64,000 nucleotides of DNA, taken from positions 62,001 to 126,000 of the forward strand of contig JAINUG010000115.1 of assembly GCA_029706075.1 (NCBI GenBank). The letters are read 5' to 3'. Under the pieces are notes generated by a model. The model made no database searches and had not been told where the DNA came from. It saw only the letters and a program-made list of their open reading frames with translations. Positions within the stretch are counted from its first letter, which is position 1. Each line of letters opens with the position of its first letter. The position numbers and the translations under genes are program-made. The DNA comes from Aldrovandia affinis (taxonomy: Eukaryota > Chordata > Actinopteri > Notacanthiformes > Halosauridae). Positions 22,728 through 33,715 of the stretch are shown here, piece after piece.

Positions 22728-23287
22728 ATACATATACACACAATCTGTTATGCAGAAACCTAGTACGTCCATTTGTTATTTGTGTTACACACATTGAAAG
22801 TTCACTTCCAGCTTTGTTTATTTAATTGAAAAACGTTTTAATTTCACCTTTATTCAGTCCTCTATATTGTACTGGTATCAAAGAGTTACAGCATATACTG
22901 ATCCAAATGTTTTGGTTGCTTTAGCCCCTCATATTCCGAGGGTGTTCTGTATGCATGGAGCTTCCCTTCTCTCATATATTTCAGAGGACAGGTCACGATC
23001 TCTAACCCCTTCAGCTGTCTTTAAATAAAAAGCAATCCAAACACATCTCAGCTTTCAGACTATTGACATGAAAGGAGAAAAAAAAATGTTTTAAACGAAA
23101 GACAAAGCCCAGACTCAATAAAAAATAATGGTATCCCATGGCAATGCTTACAAAAATGATATGAAAACAAAGAATGTTTTCTTTCTTATTTGCTACTTAT
23201 TTCTGTTTGTGTTGTTGCGAAGCAAAATGTACACATTAGCAGTGTACATCTTTTAGGAGGGTTAAACACAACACTGACTAAGAGTGT
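22728..23287. other. unannotated AT-rich stretch
   Basis: No gene is recognised. Only short A runs near 23079 are seen. Confidence 0.4.
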
Positions 23288-23292
23288 ATGCA

Positions 23293-23333
<41 letters not shown>

Positions 23334-23338
23334 GGTCG
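23288..23338. repeat. (TG)n microsatellite
   Basis: About 14 pure TG units from 23297 with TATATG interruptions at the 3' side. Confidence 0.95.
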
Positions 23339-23819
23339 TGTTTCATTACACATTGTGAAGCACCCTTAAAACAGGATCAGTGGCGTTTATGCGACATCTT
23401 CTAATACAGTGAAATGACACTGCAACTCATGTTTTTACGATGAAAAGACAAAAGTCAGGACTCACCAATAATTGAATGTTCTACCGTGTCAAGGACGGAA
23501 AGTATTACGAATGTGTCAATTCATATTCACACTCTAGTCCTGGTTTTTGAATGCACCAAACATAGGACAGAATACAGTTCATTTAATTTGAGTGGATTAT
23601 CTCACAATGTGCAAGTTGATTCTCAACTTTGAAACTGTCATAGTACATAACATTCAAGAACTTAACATTTAAAACTTGTATGTACAAGATGCATTGTTGT
23701 TTTGCCTATATTTTGAAGGGATAGAGTACAGTTGCAAAAAAAAAGGAAAAAAGAAAAGAGGACTGAAGCCTTTAAGTAATTACAATGGAGAACCCACCCA
23801 TGTTCATTGCTTTTTTGAC
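23339..23819. other. unannotated stretch
   Basis: AT-rich DNA, no gene or repeat recognised apart from an A-rich run near 23736. Confidence 0.4.
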
Positions 23820-25115
23820 TTTTGTGTTACTGCAAATGAAATTTAAGAGTCGACAAATGAGTCGACAGTTTCAAATTGATTAGTGATGCACTGTGAATAA
23901 AAAATAACACCCAAAAAACAAACAAATACTGCTAAAGAGACCAAACAATTATGTGCGCTGCAGCTTTTTGGTCTCCCGAGGACCAATAGCGGAGTGCGAT
24001 CTGGCATTCTAATTGATTTTGTACCTGTTCCTAACCCTGGGCAGTGATAGAGCCGGGGACTTGCTCCAATACCCAAGGTAGCAGTCAGTTAATAGGCGAC
24101 ATTCATAAGAATTACGGAAATTAAATTGCCTCCCAAATTCATTAATCCAAGGTCTACTATAAATTAATTAATGGAAAGTTATTTGAGAAATAATTAATTT
24201 CAACAGAGATAGGACCAGGTAACGCATGCTTCTGGGGGGAATTTCTACCGTGAAGTTGAGTTTTATTTTTACTATCAGTAATAAACATTCGCTGATAAAA
24301 AAAAAAAGTCATAAAAAGTGCATGTTACCCTAGAGTGTTAAAATGAAAATAGTTTTATGAAACCAAATAACGAAGAAAAAATTGCTGGCTGGCAGCTCTT
24401 GCTAATTAGTGAGGGACACCAGGATTACGAGTGGTATAAAAATGCATAAAGTACTATGGAATAATTTCTGATGTGAGACAGTTTGCAACTTTAAGACCTT
24501 CCTTGTGGGACCGTGTTTTAAATAAATTAAATTAATGTTTGCATAAATTATTGCTTTAAATAGCAGCAACATTGCCAGTGATAATTAATATTGAACAGAT
24601 TTAGCAGCCACGAGAGCGCACAAACATTAGCAGGTTCTTACTGCTATCACAAAAGCGGCAGGACCAGCTGCCCGTGCCATTCTGTTCCGAAACCCCATAC
24701 AGAAAAGTGAAAAAAAAATGTACAACAGGTAATTAAATAAGAGTGGGAGCATGTTTTCAGTTGATGGCCTTGTTAGATCCAGACGATCAATACAGTGTCA
24801 CTTGAACTTGGGGTGGGAGCCGCTTGGTCGCTAAAGAGTCTAAGTGTATGAGACGATGCAGGACACCAGGGCCTAATCTGCTGTCTCTCTCAGTGATGGG
24901 TTGTCATATGTGGAGGCCTAACCCTGAATGTCATGACCTCTCCTTTCCCTCGTATTTCTTCCTTATTGATTGCTTTTCTGTCAGTCGTCAGGCACCACAC
25001 CCTGCAACACAAAGCCGAGAGTGGAATCCGCTGTGAAATTGACCTTGTGTCACCGCTCTAAACTTTTCTTGGCGGTGTCAGATTAGAGGGATTTTGAATT
25101 GATTTAGCCTAAGTC
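23820..25115. promoter_or_regulatory. candidate CNE cluster, homeodomain-core rich
   Basis: Repeat-free block with many ATTAAT/TAATTA cores: TATAAATTAATTAATGG near 24160, GAAATAATTAATTTC near 24188, TTGCTAATTAGTG near 24399, AAATTAAATTAATG near 24522 and GTGATAATTAATATTG near 24577. The later part (24810-25110) is mixed in composition with TTGAATTGATTTAG. No credible gene. This is one of the strongest enhancer-like textures in the window. Confidence 0.45.
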
Positions 25116-25452
25116 AAACATTGTCACTTTTTTTGCATTATGTAGGTTCGGAATATGCATGAGAAGAGGCTTTATTTACCATGGCACGTCATGCACTTCT
25201 ATGCATATAATAGCATTCCTGGGCTGGTGCTACAGTATGCATCCTTTGAAACCTTTTACAGCTCTTATACCACAGCTACATACAAAACATAATTATAATA
25301 ATAATGACAATAAAATATTTAAAATATGGTACCTATCATATTTTAGCTAGAAGTAGTGATGGCTGCAATAGTATAAAAACTAGGATGTATACATATATAA
25401 ATATATACATACATTAGGCATAATATACAAACATTGTATTAATATTTATTCA
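25116..25452. other. AT-rich stretch
   Basis: No gene. TATATA-type runs near 25389-25410 precede a transposase fragment. Confidence 0.4.
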
Positions 25453-25590
25453 TTAATAAGGAATTGGCCTGCCCGTTGCCTTCAGAACAGCTTCAATCCT
25501 TCTTGGAATTATTTTATACACGTTTTGAACTGTTTCTAGTGGGAGATTGGGCCATTCTTCAAGAAGGAAAGCCTCCAGCTCTTTGAGAGA
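25453..25590 (-). pseudogene. C-terminal fragment of a Tc1-type transposase
   Basis: The minus strand reads EEWPNLPLETVQNVYKIIPR then RIEAVLKATG and RPIPY before a stop. This matches the usual C-terminus of fish Tc1 transposases (a W-x-x-(I/L)P segment, two conserved Ile-Pro-Arg helices and a terminal GG-P-PY-like ending). The frame continues open upstream to 25722, but that part shows no Tc1 similarity I can see. No inverted end is recognisable nearby. Confidence 0.7.
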
Positions 25591-26380
25591 CTTCACAATG
25601 TTGTTGTCAGTAGAAATGTTATTGTAATCCAAATAAGCTCTGATAAAATGAAAGGCCTTGTTGTTCTGCTCCGCATACTGAAATTTCAAGTCAATGCTTA
25701 ACTTCTCTAAAATGAAGGACATGTCAAAGTACCAACTGCTTTATTACACACAAGTGGCGGGGAGAGGGTTGGTATTTTCTTTATCTGGGGAGCAATAGGT
25801 TTGCTTGCATTTCAATCAATGTTGCTGGACAAATCCGACCCTCGCTAAGCTTTCAAAGAAGCCATCATTGAGGCTTATCAGTTGAGCCATTAGTTCAAGC
25901 TAGGCTGAGAGGTCTGGATGCACACACAGCCTGGTTCAGAGGCCCTGTTTGACAGTCAGCTGTATGTACGAATGGCTCCCAGAGGATTGGGGGAGGGGTG
26001 CATATGACCTGAATCTGTTTTCAGTAATAGCTCTATACGTTTTTGTGGCTGGGGGATAAGTGGAATGTTCACACCTCCCTACTGTGGAGAAGATCCTGCT
26101 GAGAGGCCAACGAGGGGGCCAATTGGAAAAGCCCTTGTAGAATTTGATTGCTTTTAGATATATGCTCCAAATCTGTTGCACAGGTGGAATGCATGATGGT
26201 GATGATCTGTGCACAATAATGTATTATTATTTTCCAAAATAAGTGGATAAAAAAAAATACTACGTGCAACATGACATGTTTTAAAAACCGAATGGCTACT
26301 TTCATTTTCAGGACATAATTTCAAGCCATGCATGTAAGCTAGTTCACACTCATTCCTCAATCAGAATGTGTTTTACACAT

Positions 26381-26381
<1 letters not shown>
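25591..26381. other. unannotated stretch
   Basis: Mixed DNA. Overlapping short minus-strand frames at 25936-26360 have no family resemblance. Confidence 0.35.

Positions 26382-26423
<42 letters not shown>
26382..26423. repeat. (CA)n microsatellite
   Basis: About 21 uninterrupted CA units. Confidence 0.97.
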
Positions 26424-26424
<1 letters not shown>

Positions 26425-26497
26425 CACACAAACACAAAGAGGGTATAAACACATGACCAGTCTGGCAGAGGCTCAAAACAGGGGCGATGCCCACCGG

Positions 26498-26655
26498 GGG
26501 TTGGGGTCAATTCAATTTCCACTCAGGTTATTAAGGAAATTAATTGAAATTCAATTCATCGATTGAAAAATCCTCCCAGAACATGCGGCCATTTTTTAAT
26601 TCATCAATTGAATTTCAATTAATTCCCTTAATAAACTGAAATTGAAATGGAGCTG
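26498..26655. repeat. palindromic dispersed repeat (MITE-like)
   Basis: Arms of about 64 bp face each other around a spacer of roughly 20-25 bp centred on 26580. The left arm includes TTAAGGAAATTAATTGAAAT and the right arm its near-perfect reverse complement ATTTCAATTAATTCCCTTAA. The left flank GTTGGGGTCAATTCAATTTC also occurs, diverged, at 7945-8060, which supports a mobile origin. Confidence 0.6.
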
Positions 26656-27130
26656 ACTCGAACCGTGATGGGTTCCAGAGAAGAGGCATTCGAGCATGTG
26701 CCATTTACGCTAATAACGGAGACGAAGCGAGACGAGCGGCCCGCCTGCCACGATGGGATGGTGGGTCCTTTAAGGCCGGGCGTTGTGTGGAAATCGTTGA
26801 AGGGTGCCAGGGCTCTGCAGGTACTGAGTGCTGTCAGCAGAGCTAAAGGCTGTCTGATGCTGGGCGAGAGCCCAGGGCACGACAGCACTTTCATCTCCAT
26901 CGAGCATTTCGACAGGAGTGACCGCGGTAATCCAGGGCTGCGAGGCTGTGTTTGTCAGATGGGGACGTGTTGTTGGCAGCGCTTATTTTCACACCGAGCA
27001 CAGGACAAACTGTGAAGACGACATGTGCCTGGTGCCTTCCGCCGGCATATCCTCCGTAGGTTCTCTCGTTTCTTGGATGGAATGTTTCTTTTTCAGATCT
27101 GAACTTTATTTTCATTGCTGTTAACAATCC
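26656..27130. promoter_or_regulatory. candidate CNE, CpG-rich
   Basis: Sharp change to CpG-rich, repeat-free sequence right after the palindrome. Open frames on both strands overlap across the same bases (plus 26647-27015, minus 26628-26900), which is a composition effect and not evidence of coding. Regulatory role is inferred. Confidence 0.35.
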
Positions 27131-27480
27131 TGTAATTATGCTAACGTGCTAACAACTTGTTTGCATGCATTAACATATAAACACATAACATATAAACAGT
27201 AACATTCATTTCATTATGTAATATTCAACCAGAATTTGACCATGCATAAAGCACTCCTAAAATATGGCGTAAAAAGGGCCCTTTGCCGTGTCGGAAGAGA
27301 CGGTTCATCGCCCTGATTATTTGACCAATCACAAGGTTTGATGGGCAGGGCTGGATGTCCAGCCCCGCCCAACATCCAGGCACACCCCATTCTGCAACCC
27401 ACAGTCAGGAGCTACTCGAATGAACAGTGATCATGTGATGCACTGGGTTTGAGCTAAGGAGCAAATGCAAGGTAACTAAC
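27131..27480. promoter_or_regulatory. promoter-like cluster with a 30-bp palindrome
   Basis: A CCAAT box in context (GACCAATCAC, about 27322) is followed by a palindrome at 27342-27371 with 14-bp arms (TGGGCAGGGCTGGA / TCCAGCCCCGCCCA, one mismatch) whose right arm holds a GC-box core CCCCGCCC. About 100 bp downstream CAAGGTAACT resembles a splice donor. No TATA box and no coding frame were found, so promoter activity is speculative. Confidence 0.25.
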
Positions 27481-28339
27481 TTCACATAGCCTTTTATTAT
27501 AGCTCAGGTTCGCCTAGCTAGCTAATATTTAAGTTCTGTACCTAGAAGCTAAGTTATGTAGCTATGTAAGTGACAACACCGATTGACAGGATATTTAGTT
27601 TTTACATTAATTTAATCATTCATATCATTAATTTCACATTAAGAAGTTATGGTGATTTATTCATGGTTAGTTAGCTAAAGGATTCAATAACAATGCAAAT
27701 ATACAGTAATGACTGTTTACCTATTGCCATCTTGCAGCATATTAATGAATGACATGTGAATAAAACTATTGAACTTACTCTAATTAACCTACGCCAGCCA
27801 GATACCATTTTACCTGAATCCCATATTTAAGATGCCTTGCGGGGCTTGGAACAACAATTAAAGTGAAAATCACATTACAGAATTAAAGCACCACTCAAGA
27901 AAAATGTTAACAAGAATATATAACATGTTAAACTGTACACTAAATAGAACACTAAATATTCATGTAATCTGATCCAATTTAAGAAAACTAAAAGCTGAGT
28001 AACTACACATGCCAGTATAAAAATAAATCAGTGATGAATGAAGAATAATAACATGGGTTATTAAAAGATACAGGAGCCAAATGGAGACAGTAAATGAGGC
28101 ATAAATGGCAGGGAAAAAAAGTGATCATGAAGGAAACTCTGAAGTTTTGTTTAAAGAGGTGTGACTTTGGGAGATGGCAAACATTGTAAAGAGGCTCTTC
28201 ATTTCTCCACTGATGAGCTAGCAAAGAAAGAGAACAAGCATTGCAGGAAAAAAAGAACAGATGGAAGACATTTTCAAAGAATGACAGATCCAAAATAAAA
28301 GAGAGTAAATGGGATGACACAGCGGTCAGCACGAACAAA
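27481..28339. other. AT-rich stretch, no gene
   Basis: AT-rich DNA with GTTAGCTAGCTA-type words. The minus-strand frame at 28003-28338 is hydrophobic but without a recognised family. Confidence 0.35.
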
Positions 28340-28560
28340 GCGTTTGAAGCAAATTTGATTTGATCTTAGTCAATGCGGGGAACAGAGTGGTACATGAAAC
28401 ATTGAAAAGAGGAGACAAGTTGAGCTTCGGAATTGTATATTTTTCATGGCTATGTAGATGAATCCATTGAAGAGTGGATTACAGTAATCGAGGAGAGGAA
28501 TAATCAAAGCCAGGGCAAGCTGTTTTGTGTATAATATTTAGTTTGAAAGGGAATAATTTA
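28340..28560 (-). mobile_element. LINE relic, reverse-transcriptase C-terminal region
   Basis: The minus strand reads LDYCNPLFNGF around 28495-28465, corresponding to the (I/L)DYCN(S/A)L(F/L)xG motif near the C-terminal end of the reverse-transcriptase domain of L2/Rex-type LINEs. Only this short segment is recognisable and flanking homology is lost. Confidence 0.5.
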
Positions 28561-29954
28561 TACAAATATTGCATAAGGAGAGGAGGCCAAGAGTGAGTCA
28601 AATGTGTGTGCATCAGTGGCGGCTGGTGACCTGGGAATAGGGGAAGCTGAAGTCATACATTTAAGCCTATCATTGGTTGCAACCTGTTTTCAGGAAACGA
28701 GTTGAAATAATTAATCGGTTTAAACATATGTGTTTAACCCTCCTTTAGTTAAAGCTAATGATAGATGATTGAAATTGAGAGGTCAACAACAGGTAGCAGA
28801 GAACAAGAGCCTAACAACAATAAACAATAAAAGCAATAAGACAGTCGAGGAAGCAGATGAAATAGAGAAAACGGAAGCAGACCTAACACAGAGCCTTGAG
28901 GTACATTGGTACCTCTGCATTAGACCTCAGTGCAATCAGAAGCAAGAGGGAAGGAGAGCCAAGGGGGGGAACTAAGTAAAACAGCAGGAATATCAATCAG
29001 AACAAAATACCAGAAAGAGCAAAGAGAACCAAATCCTGATCAAAGGTGATAAAGTATAAACTGGCAGCAAATTTAGGGGGCATCAAACTGAACTATTCTG
29101 GAAGGAAAGAAAATTAAATAAATGAAAACCTTGAGGTGATTTATATCATATCTCTTTTGACAGGGATGTGTAGGCAATATTTATGTAAAAGCCAGGCTTT
29201 TATATTACCTTCTACTAAAAATACATACCAGTGCATGTAAAGGGGTTTGAATCCCAGATGTGTGCTGGACAAAATGCAGGATAAATGGACTGGTGCAAGA
29301 CGGCCGATACTTGGGGTTGGGGATGAAAGTCACAGGGAGGCATGCATCTCCTGTGTTCAGAAACATCCTCCAAGAACCTGCAATCTTGTGGTCTGCTGTG
29401 TGTGTGCACTGCTCTCCTCGTATTCAACAGCAGCTGTGCTGGGTGAAGGAGAGAGAGACAGAGAGAAAAAACATTCCAGTTAAACAAATAACTATAATCC
29501 CTTCCCACATCCTGGACAAGGCTGACTAGGGTTCCTGGCCAGAAATTATCTTGTCAAGTGGCCTTTTAGAGCACTGCATTTATGTTGAGTGAAACAAGAG
29601 GACTTTGGGGGTAAAAACAGCAACATGTCACTGGCGGCAGGCTTTCTTATATCCCCCCACCAAATAAAACCTTGTATGGTAAAAAAGAGGGCGACTTTTT
29701 GATGACTGAGATAATGACTAATTTCCTTCTACTTTGGCTTTTATTATCCAGTCACAAGAGAAATAACGGATTACCGTTTGCAATTATTCAACTTTCTTGG
29801 CAGTTTACAGTTTCGCTGGTTTACTTTTTTCTTGTTCTTCAATGAGCAACTTATTTTGCAGGCTGGCTTAGACTGCCCTGGTTTCGTGGATGTAGCTAGC
29901 ATGGCCGTCTCATGTTCTTAGGTTTTAACATGTTGAAATGTACACCTTACAATT
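28561..29954. other. unannotated stretch
   Basis: Mixed DNA with no recognised repeat or gene. Short overlapping frames at 29215-29529 occur on both strands and are not family-like. Confidence 0.35.
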
Positions 29955-30056
29955 ACAGAATGTGGCCAACAAAGATCTGTAGTATGCTTATGCGTAGTGC
30001 TACCCACAGAATGTGGTCACCAAGGTCTCTGGTATACACACAAGTAGTGCAATCCC
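29955..30056. repeat. diverged tandem duplication, 51-bp unit
   Basis: Unit 1 starts ACAGAATGTGGCCAACAAAG at 29955 and unit 2 starts ACAGAATGTGGTCACCAAGG at 30006. The units share GTAGTGC near their ends. Identity is around 75-80% by eye, so the duplication is old. Confidence 0.7.
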
Positions 30057-30380
30057 AGAGGATAGGCTGCCTTTAAAACAAATAAATTCATTAGGCCAAT
30101 CCAAGGTCTCCACAGTTCAGCCACTTTGCCTTCCTGGGGTCCCTAAGGCTCCACCTGTGCAGGTGGCAGTAATCACAGAGACAGCACAATACCAGTAAAG
30201 CCTTGCATTTATTGTTCCAATTTTTTCTTTTTTCAAAACATTATTTATCAGTCATTAGCATGGCATATGGTTGGTACAGCAAAGCACATACAACCAGACA
30301 CTACTGGGTGTTATTTTCCTATGATTTCTTTACGCAGTGTATCTGGAATGAAGTTCAAGGTCCAAATGATCGGTACTCAT
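30057..30380. other. unannotated stretch
   Basis: No gene or repeat recognised before the trinucleotide tract. Confidence 0.4.
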
Positions 30381-30394
30381 CAACTACAACTACA

Positions 30395-30428
<34 letters not shown>

Positions 30429-30443
30429 ATAATAATAATAATA
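30381..30443. repeat. (ACT)n-(AAT)n compound trinucleotide repeat
   Basis: Imperfect CAACTA units lead into about 11 ACT units and then six AAT units. A smaller (AAT)n tract follows at 30480-30498. Poly-Thr and poly-Leu open frames over it are artefacts. Confidence 0.95.
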
Positions 30444-31106
30444 CATAGATACTTAATAGAATAGCCTACTTAATAATACAAATAATAATAATAATAATTC
30501 AATTATTCACTCAATGATGTTTGTTTCACACGATATCTGTAAACCAGTTGTGTGACAACGGACGCCCACTACAGCAGAAACGCTGCGAAGCGAGCCACGT
30601 GGAGTGGTTGGCCATAAACTCTCAGGAATCCAGCAGCGTGAACATAACTTTTTCTTCATTTTATATTTTGTGCAGCCCACGCCACGGAAGCAAATGTGCT
30701 GACCAAACACTGAACATTTACACAGGGAAATCATTTACCAAACACTCAGGGGTCTGCATTAAGAATGCATGTATTTTTTTTCTTTCTTTTTTTATGAACA
30801 GCCTCCAGATTGCCATGCTACAGGCCAGGTCTGCACATTACACATGATTGCTTTTATTTCCTCCAGCTGCTACCACAGTCCTGATGCTGATCATGGTGTT
30901 GATGATAAGTGAGGCTTCCTACTTGAGTGTGGGAGCAGGAGGGGATTTTTCAAGCAAAATATCAAGGCCGGGTGACTTGTCACACCAGCCGTGGGAATAA
31001 CCAGCTTTTCTCAACCTGGCCTGGCAGAGTTTCTAGTCTGCTTTGTGCCAGAAATCTATTTTGATGAAGCGACACACATACAAAGAGCCGGAGAGTGACA
31101 GAGTGA
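30444..31106. other. unannotated stretch
   Basis: Mixed DNA with no family-like frame. A T-rich run near 30775-30793 is the only low-complexity feature. Confidence 0.35.
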
Positions 31107-31107
31107 C

Positions 31108-31154
<47 letters not shown>

Positions 31155-31161
31155 GAGAGAG
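31107..31161. repeat. (GA)n microsatellite
   Basis: Imperfect GA tract with AAGA and GGGA interruptions. It produces a Leu-Ser-rich artificial frame on the minus strand. Confidence 0.93.
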
Positions 31162-33269
31162 ATTCAAATGTGCGCATAATGGCAGGGTGATAAGATGCTG
31201 ATTTGTACCGATCCACGGTTTCTCATATTGACAGCACCTCGATTTCTCGATGCTGCAAGTTTGACCGTGCTGATGTGGCTCTCACATGCATGAGCGAAGT
31301 ATGACTGCCTTTCCCGAATAGCTCATCAAGTAAAAGCCTTCGCTCCAATGTGCTGAGTCTGCACCCGAGCCGTGCTTAATAGAGAATGAAATACAAGCCT
31401 GGGAGTTCTGCCAGGGTTCCTTTGGTAATGTGGAGGAACCGGTAGGAACTCAGAGGGACACTTAGCATGAGAGGCTAGACGGGTGAATACAGTACAAAAC
31501 AAATGAATGAGAACATAGAAATCCAGGGCTCACTGTGGTACTCTTTCATGAAGATTTACACGTCGGTTAATATGGCCACAGATTCTATAGACACGCCAGA
31601 TAATCAGCTCCATATTCTGAACAATGAAAGGGCATGTCTCCCTACCGTTGAAGCCGAAACATTCCAATTTGATACATCTTCTGAAAAAGGGCTGCTGCCA
31701 AGCGCAATGCCATGGAGACGGACGTAATGCGCTGTAATGTAGCACCAGAAACTTGTGTTACAAACCGGAACCTCCCGCAGTCAAGAAGAACGGGAGCTGA
31801 GTACCTGGTGAGCCTAAAGAATCTACCTATTGATGCCGAGCGAGATCTCCGTCAGTGAAACCAAAGGGATCTGTGAGGCCACCGTTCTAGGATCTAGGAT
31901 TTAATGTGTGTGTGTGGGGGAAAAAAGAGTACATTTAAATGCATTTTCCTCGCTGCTATTTAATAGCGTTGAGATGGTTAACGTACCATTGAATCAAGTG
32001 CTTAAGCATATGATTGCATGATTGATTATTGACTCTTGTGAGCTGAATAAAAAATAAAAAACAATGATATGCATGCACCGTCAACTGATTTCCCTTGTGG
32101 GCGTCTCCGTGCACACACGCACACGTGCACACGCACGCGCACACACACGAGGCAGGGATGTAGTTAAGCGCATGCAGCAGCAGCAGGATGAGGGGGTGGG
32201 GGGGTGGGGAATATCTGTAAGGAAAAGGGGCCTGTAATAACAGGGGGATAAGAGTGCTAATAAAACACGGAGGCTGGCTAGGTGCAGAGGTCAGGCGCCC
32301 AGGTAATGAATTGAGAAATTTAACTCATCCAATTATAGAAAGGCTAGGCAAAAAATCCATACCGTTACACTGGGCAGAGTGCCCGAATGCAAAACTAATA
32401 CTGTCGAGCAATGCTCCAGCACCATGTGTGTGTGGACACGTGTGTGCATGTGCATGAGTGTGAGTGTATGTGTGGGGGGGTGCAATTTCAGCAATGGCCA
32501 TCAAATAGTTTTCTGAGGCACCTCTCAGAAAGTGATTTGGAAAGATTTTTTTCTTCATAGTCTCCTGCATACTAAAATGAAAGGTTGATAACGCTGAACT
32601 ATAATACCAAATGATGGTCCCACCCTTGCCGATTTAAGCGCATTTCCGAGGAGTTCACTTGTGAAATGTTGTTTTAATGGACATGTAATGGAAAGCTGGG
32701 TGTGTGTGGCCTGGAATGCGTACTAGAGATACGATAAAATACAGGCGATTAAAGAAACTTTCATCACAAGAATGTATCATGAGAATGTATGGTTTATTTC
32801 TAACTTTTCATATGTATGGTAGAGATTCTATGGATTGGTAAACCCTATAATAATCTGCAGAGTGGGTGGACGGGTGTGTGTGTGTGTGTGTGTGTGGTCA
32901 GGGGGTTACAACTCCCGAGAACAGTAAGGCATCCTTCAGTCTAATCAAATACAGTATGCTATTCACCACCATCAGTGCAATGTTTGCAGACTACTTATAA
33001 CAACAAAGCAGAGCCATATATCATTAAGCCATTGTCCAACAGGCAGACATTTCAGCGCGGGAAAAAAAAAGAACAACTTACAATTATTCGCAAGTAAAGC
33101 TGCCAAAACAAAAGCTTTAATTAAGCCTCTATATTTATATGTCAAGTAGAAATGGGACTCTGAATCTGATTTTCGAGTCCTACCCTTGGAGGCAAGTCAT
33201 TAGGCCATATACATAACCATTCCAGCACATTAAAATCACATTACACAACAACGATAATCATCAAGTTCA
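31162..33269. other. mixed stretch with small simple repeats, no gene
   Basis: Holds a CA/CG-rich purine-pyrimidine tract at 32113-32148, TG-rich tracts at 32424-32475 and 32874-32896, and TAATAACAGG and TTTAATTAAGC words. Parts (31200-31460, 32250-32400) are repeat-free and enhancer-like, but nothing can be asserted. Z-DNA-prone alternation is visible at 32113-32148. Confidence 0.35.
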
Positions 33270-33544
33270 ATTACACGTGGTAATAAATGTCTATGGGATC
33301 TTGAGTAAATCCATTAGCACAGCATCGCCTTCCTCTACGTGCGCCTTCCCCGTTTGGGGCTACGTGCCGCAGAGTTGACGCGGGCACGGAGCTGAACGCT
33401 TGCGCGAATGGAACGGTCGACCAGCGCAGGTGTCCTTCCCGCGGTGCGAAACACTCTGATGAGGTGTCACTGGGTTCTGCTAAGTAAAGGAAGACAGGCT
33501 TGGGAGACAGCATTGGAAGTTGTGTGTTTGATGCGCTTCTGTGT
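33270..33544. other. CpG-rich block of unknown nature
   Basis: CpG-rich DNA immediately upstream of a LINE 3' fragment. It may be part of the same degraded LINE or an independent regulatory element. No protein family was recognised in any frame. Confidence 0.3.
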
Positions 33545-33715
33545 TTTAGCCTGCAAAGCAGAGAGTCGTCAATGCCTGGAACAGCTTGCCAGGTCAGGTA
33601 GCAGAGGCAGAAACACTCGGGCTATTCAAGTCCAGGCTAGATGCCGTGCTAGATACTCTGGGGCATGACGAGCCTAGGTGGGCTGAACGTCGTATGTATT
33701 CTCATGTTCTTAATA
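33545..33715 (+). mobile_element. LINE 3' end (same family as 8.3-9.4 kb)
   Basis: The plus strand reads VVNAWNSLPGQVAEAETLGL then FKSRLDAVLD, matching the extreme C-terminus of CR1/Rex-type LINE ORF2 proteins (xVNxWNSLPxxVVxAxxLxxFKxRLD). The tail ACGAGCCTAGGTGGGCTGAA and TATTCTCATGTTCTTA follows, shared with 9395-9447. This is a typical 5'-truncated LINE copy. Confidence 0.75.

Noticed and set aside
26382..26423. CRISPR-like regular repeats among the microsatellites
   Set aside because: Uninterrupted dinucleotide tracts with no unique spacers; the genome is eukaryotic.
30203..30464. Poly-Thr and poly-Leu proteins
   Set aside because: Products of the (ACT)n/(AAT)n microsatellite.
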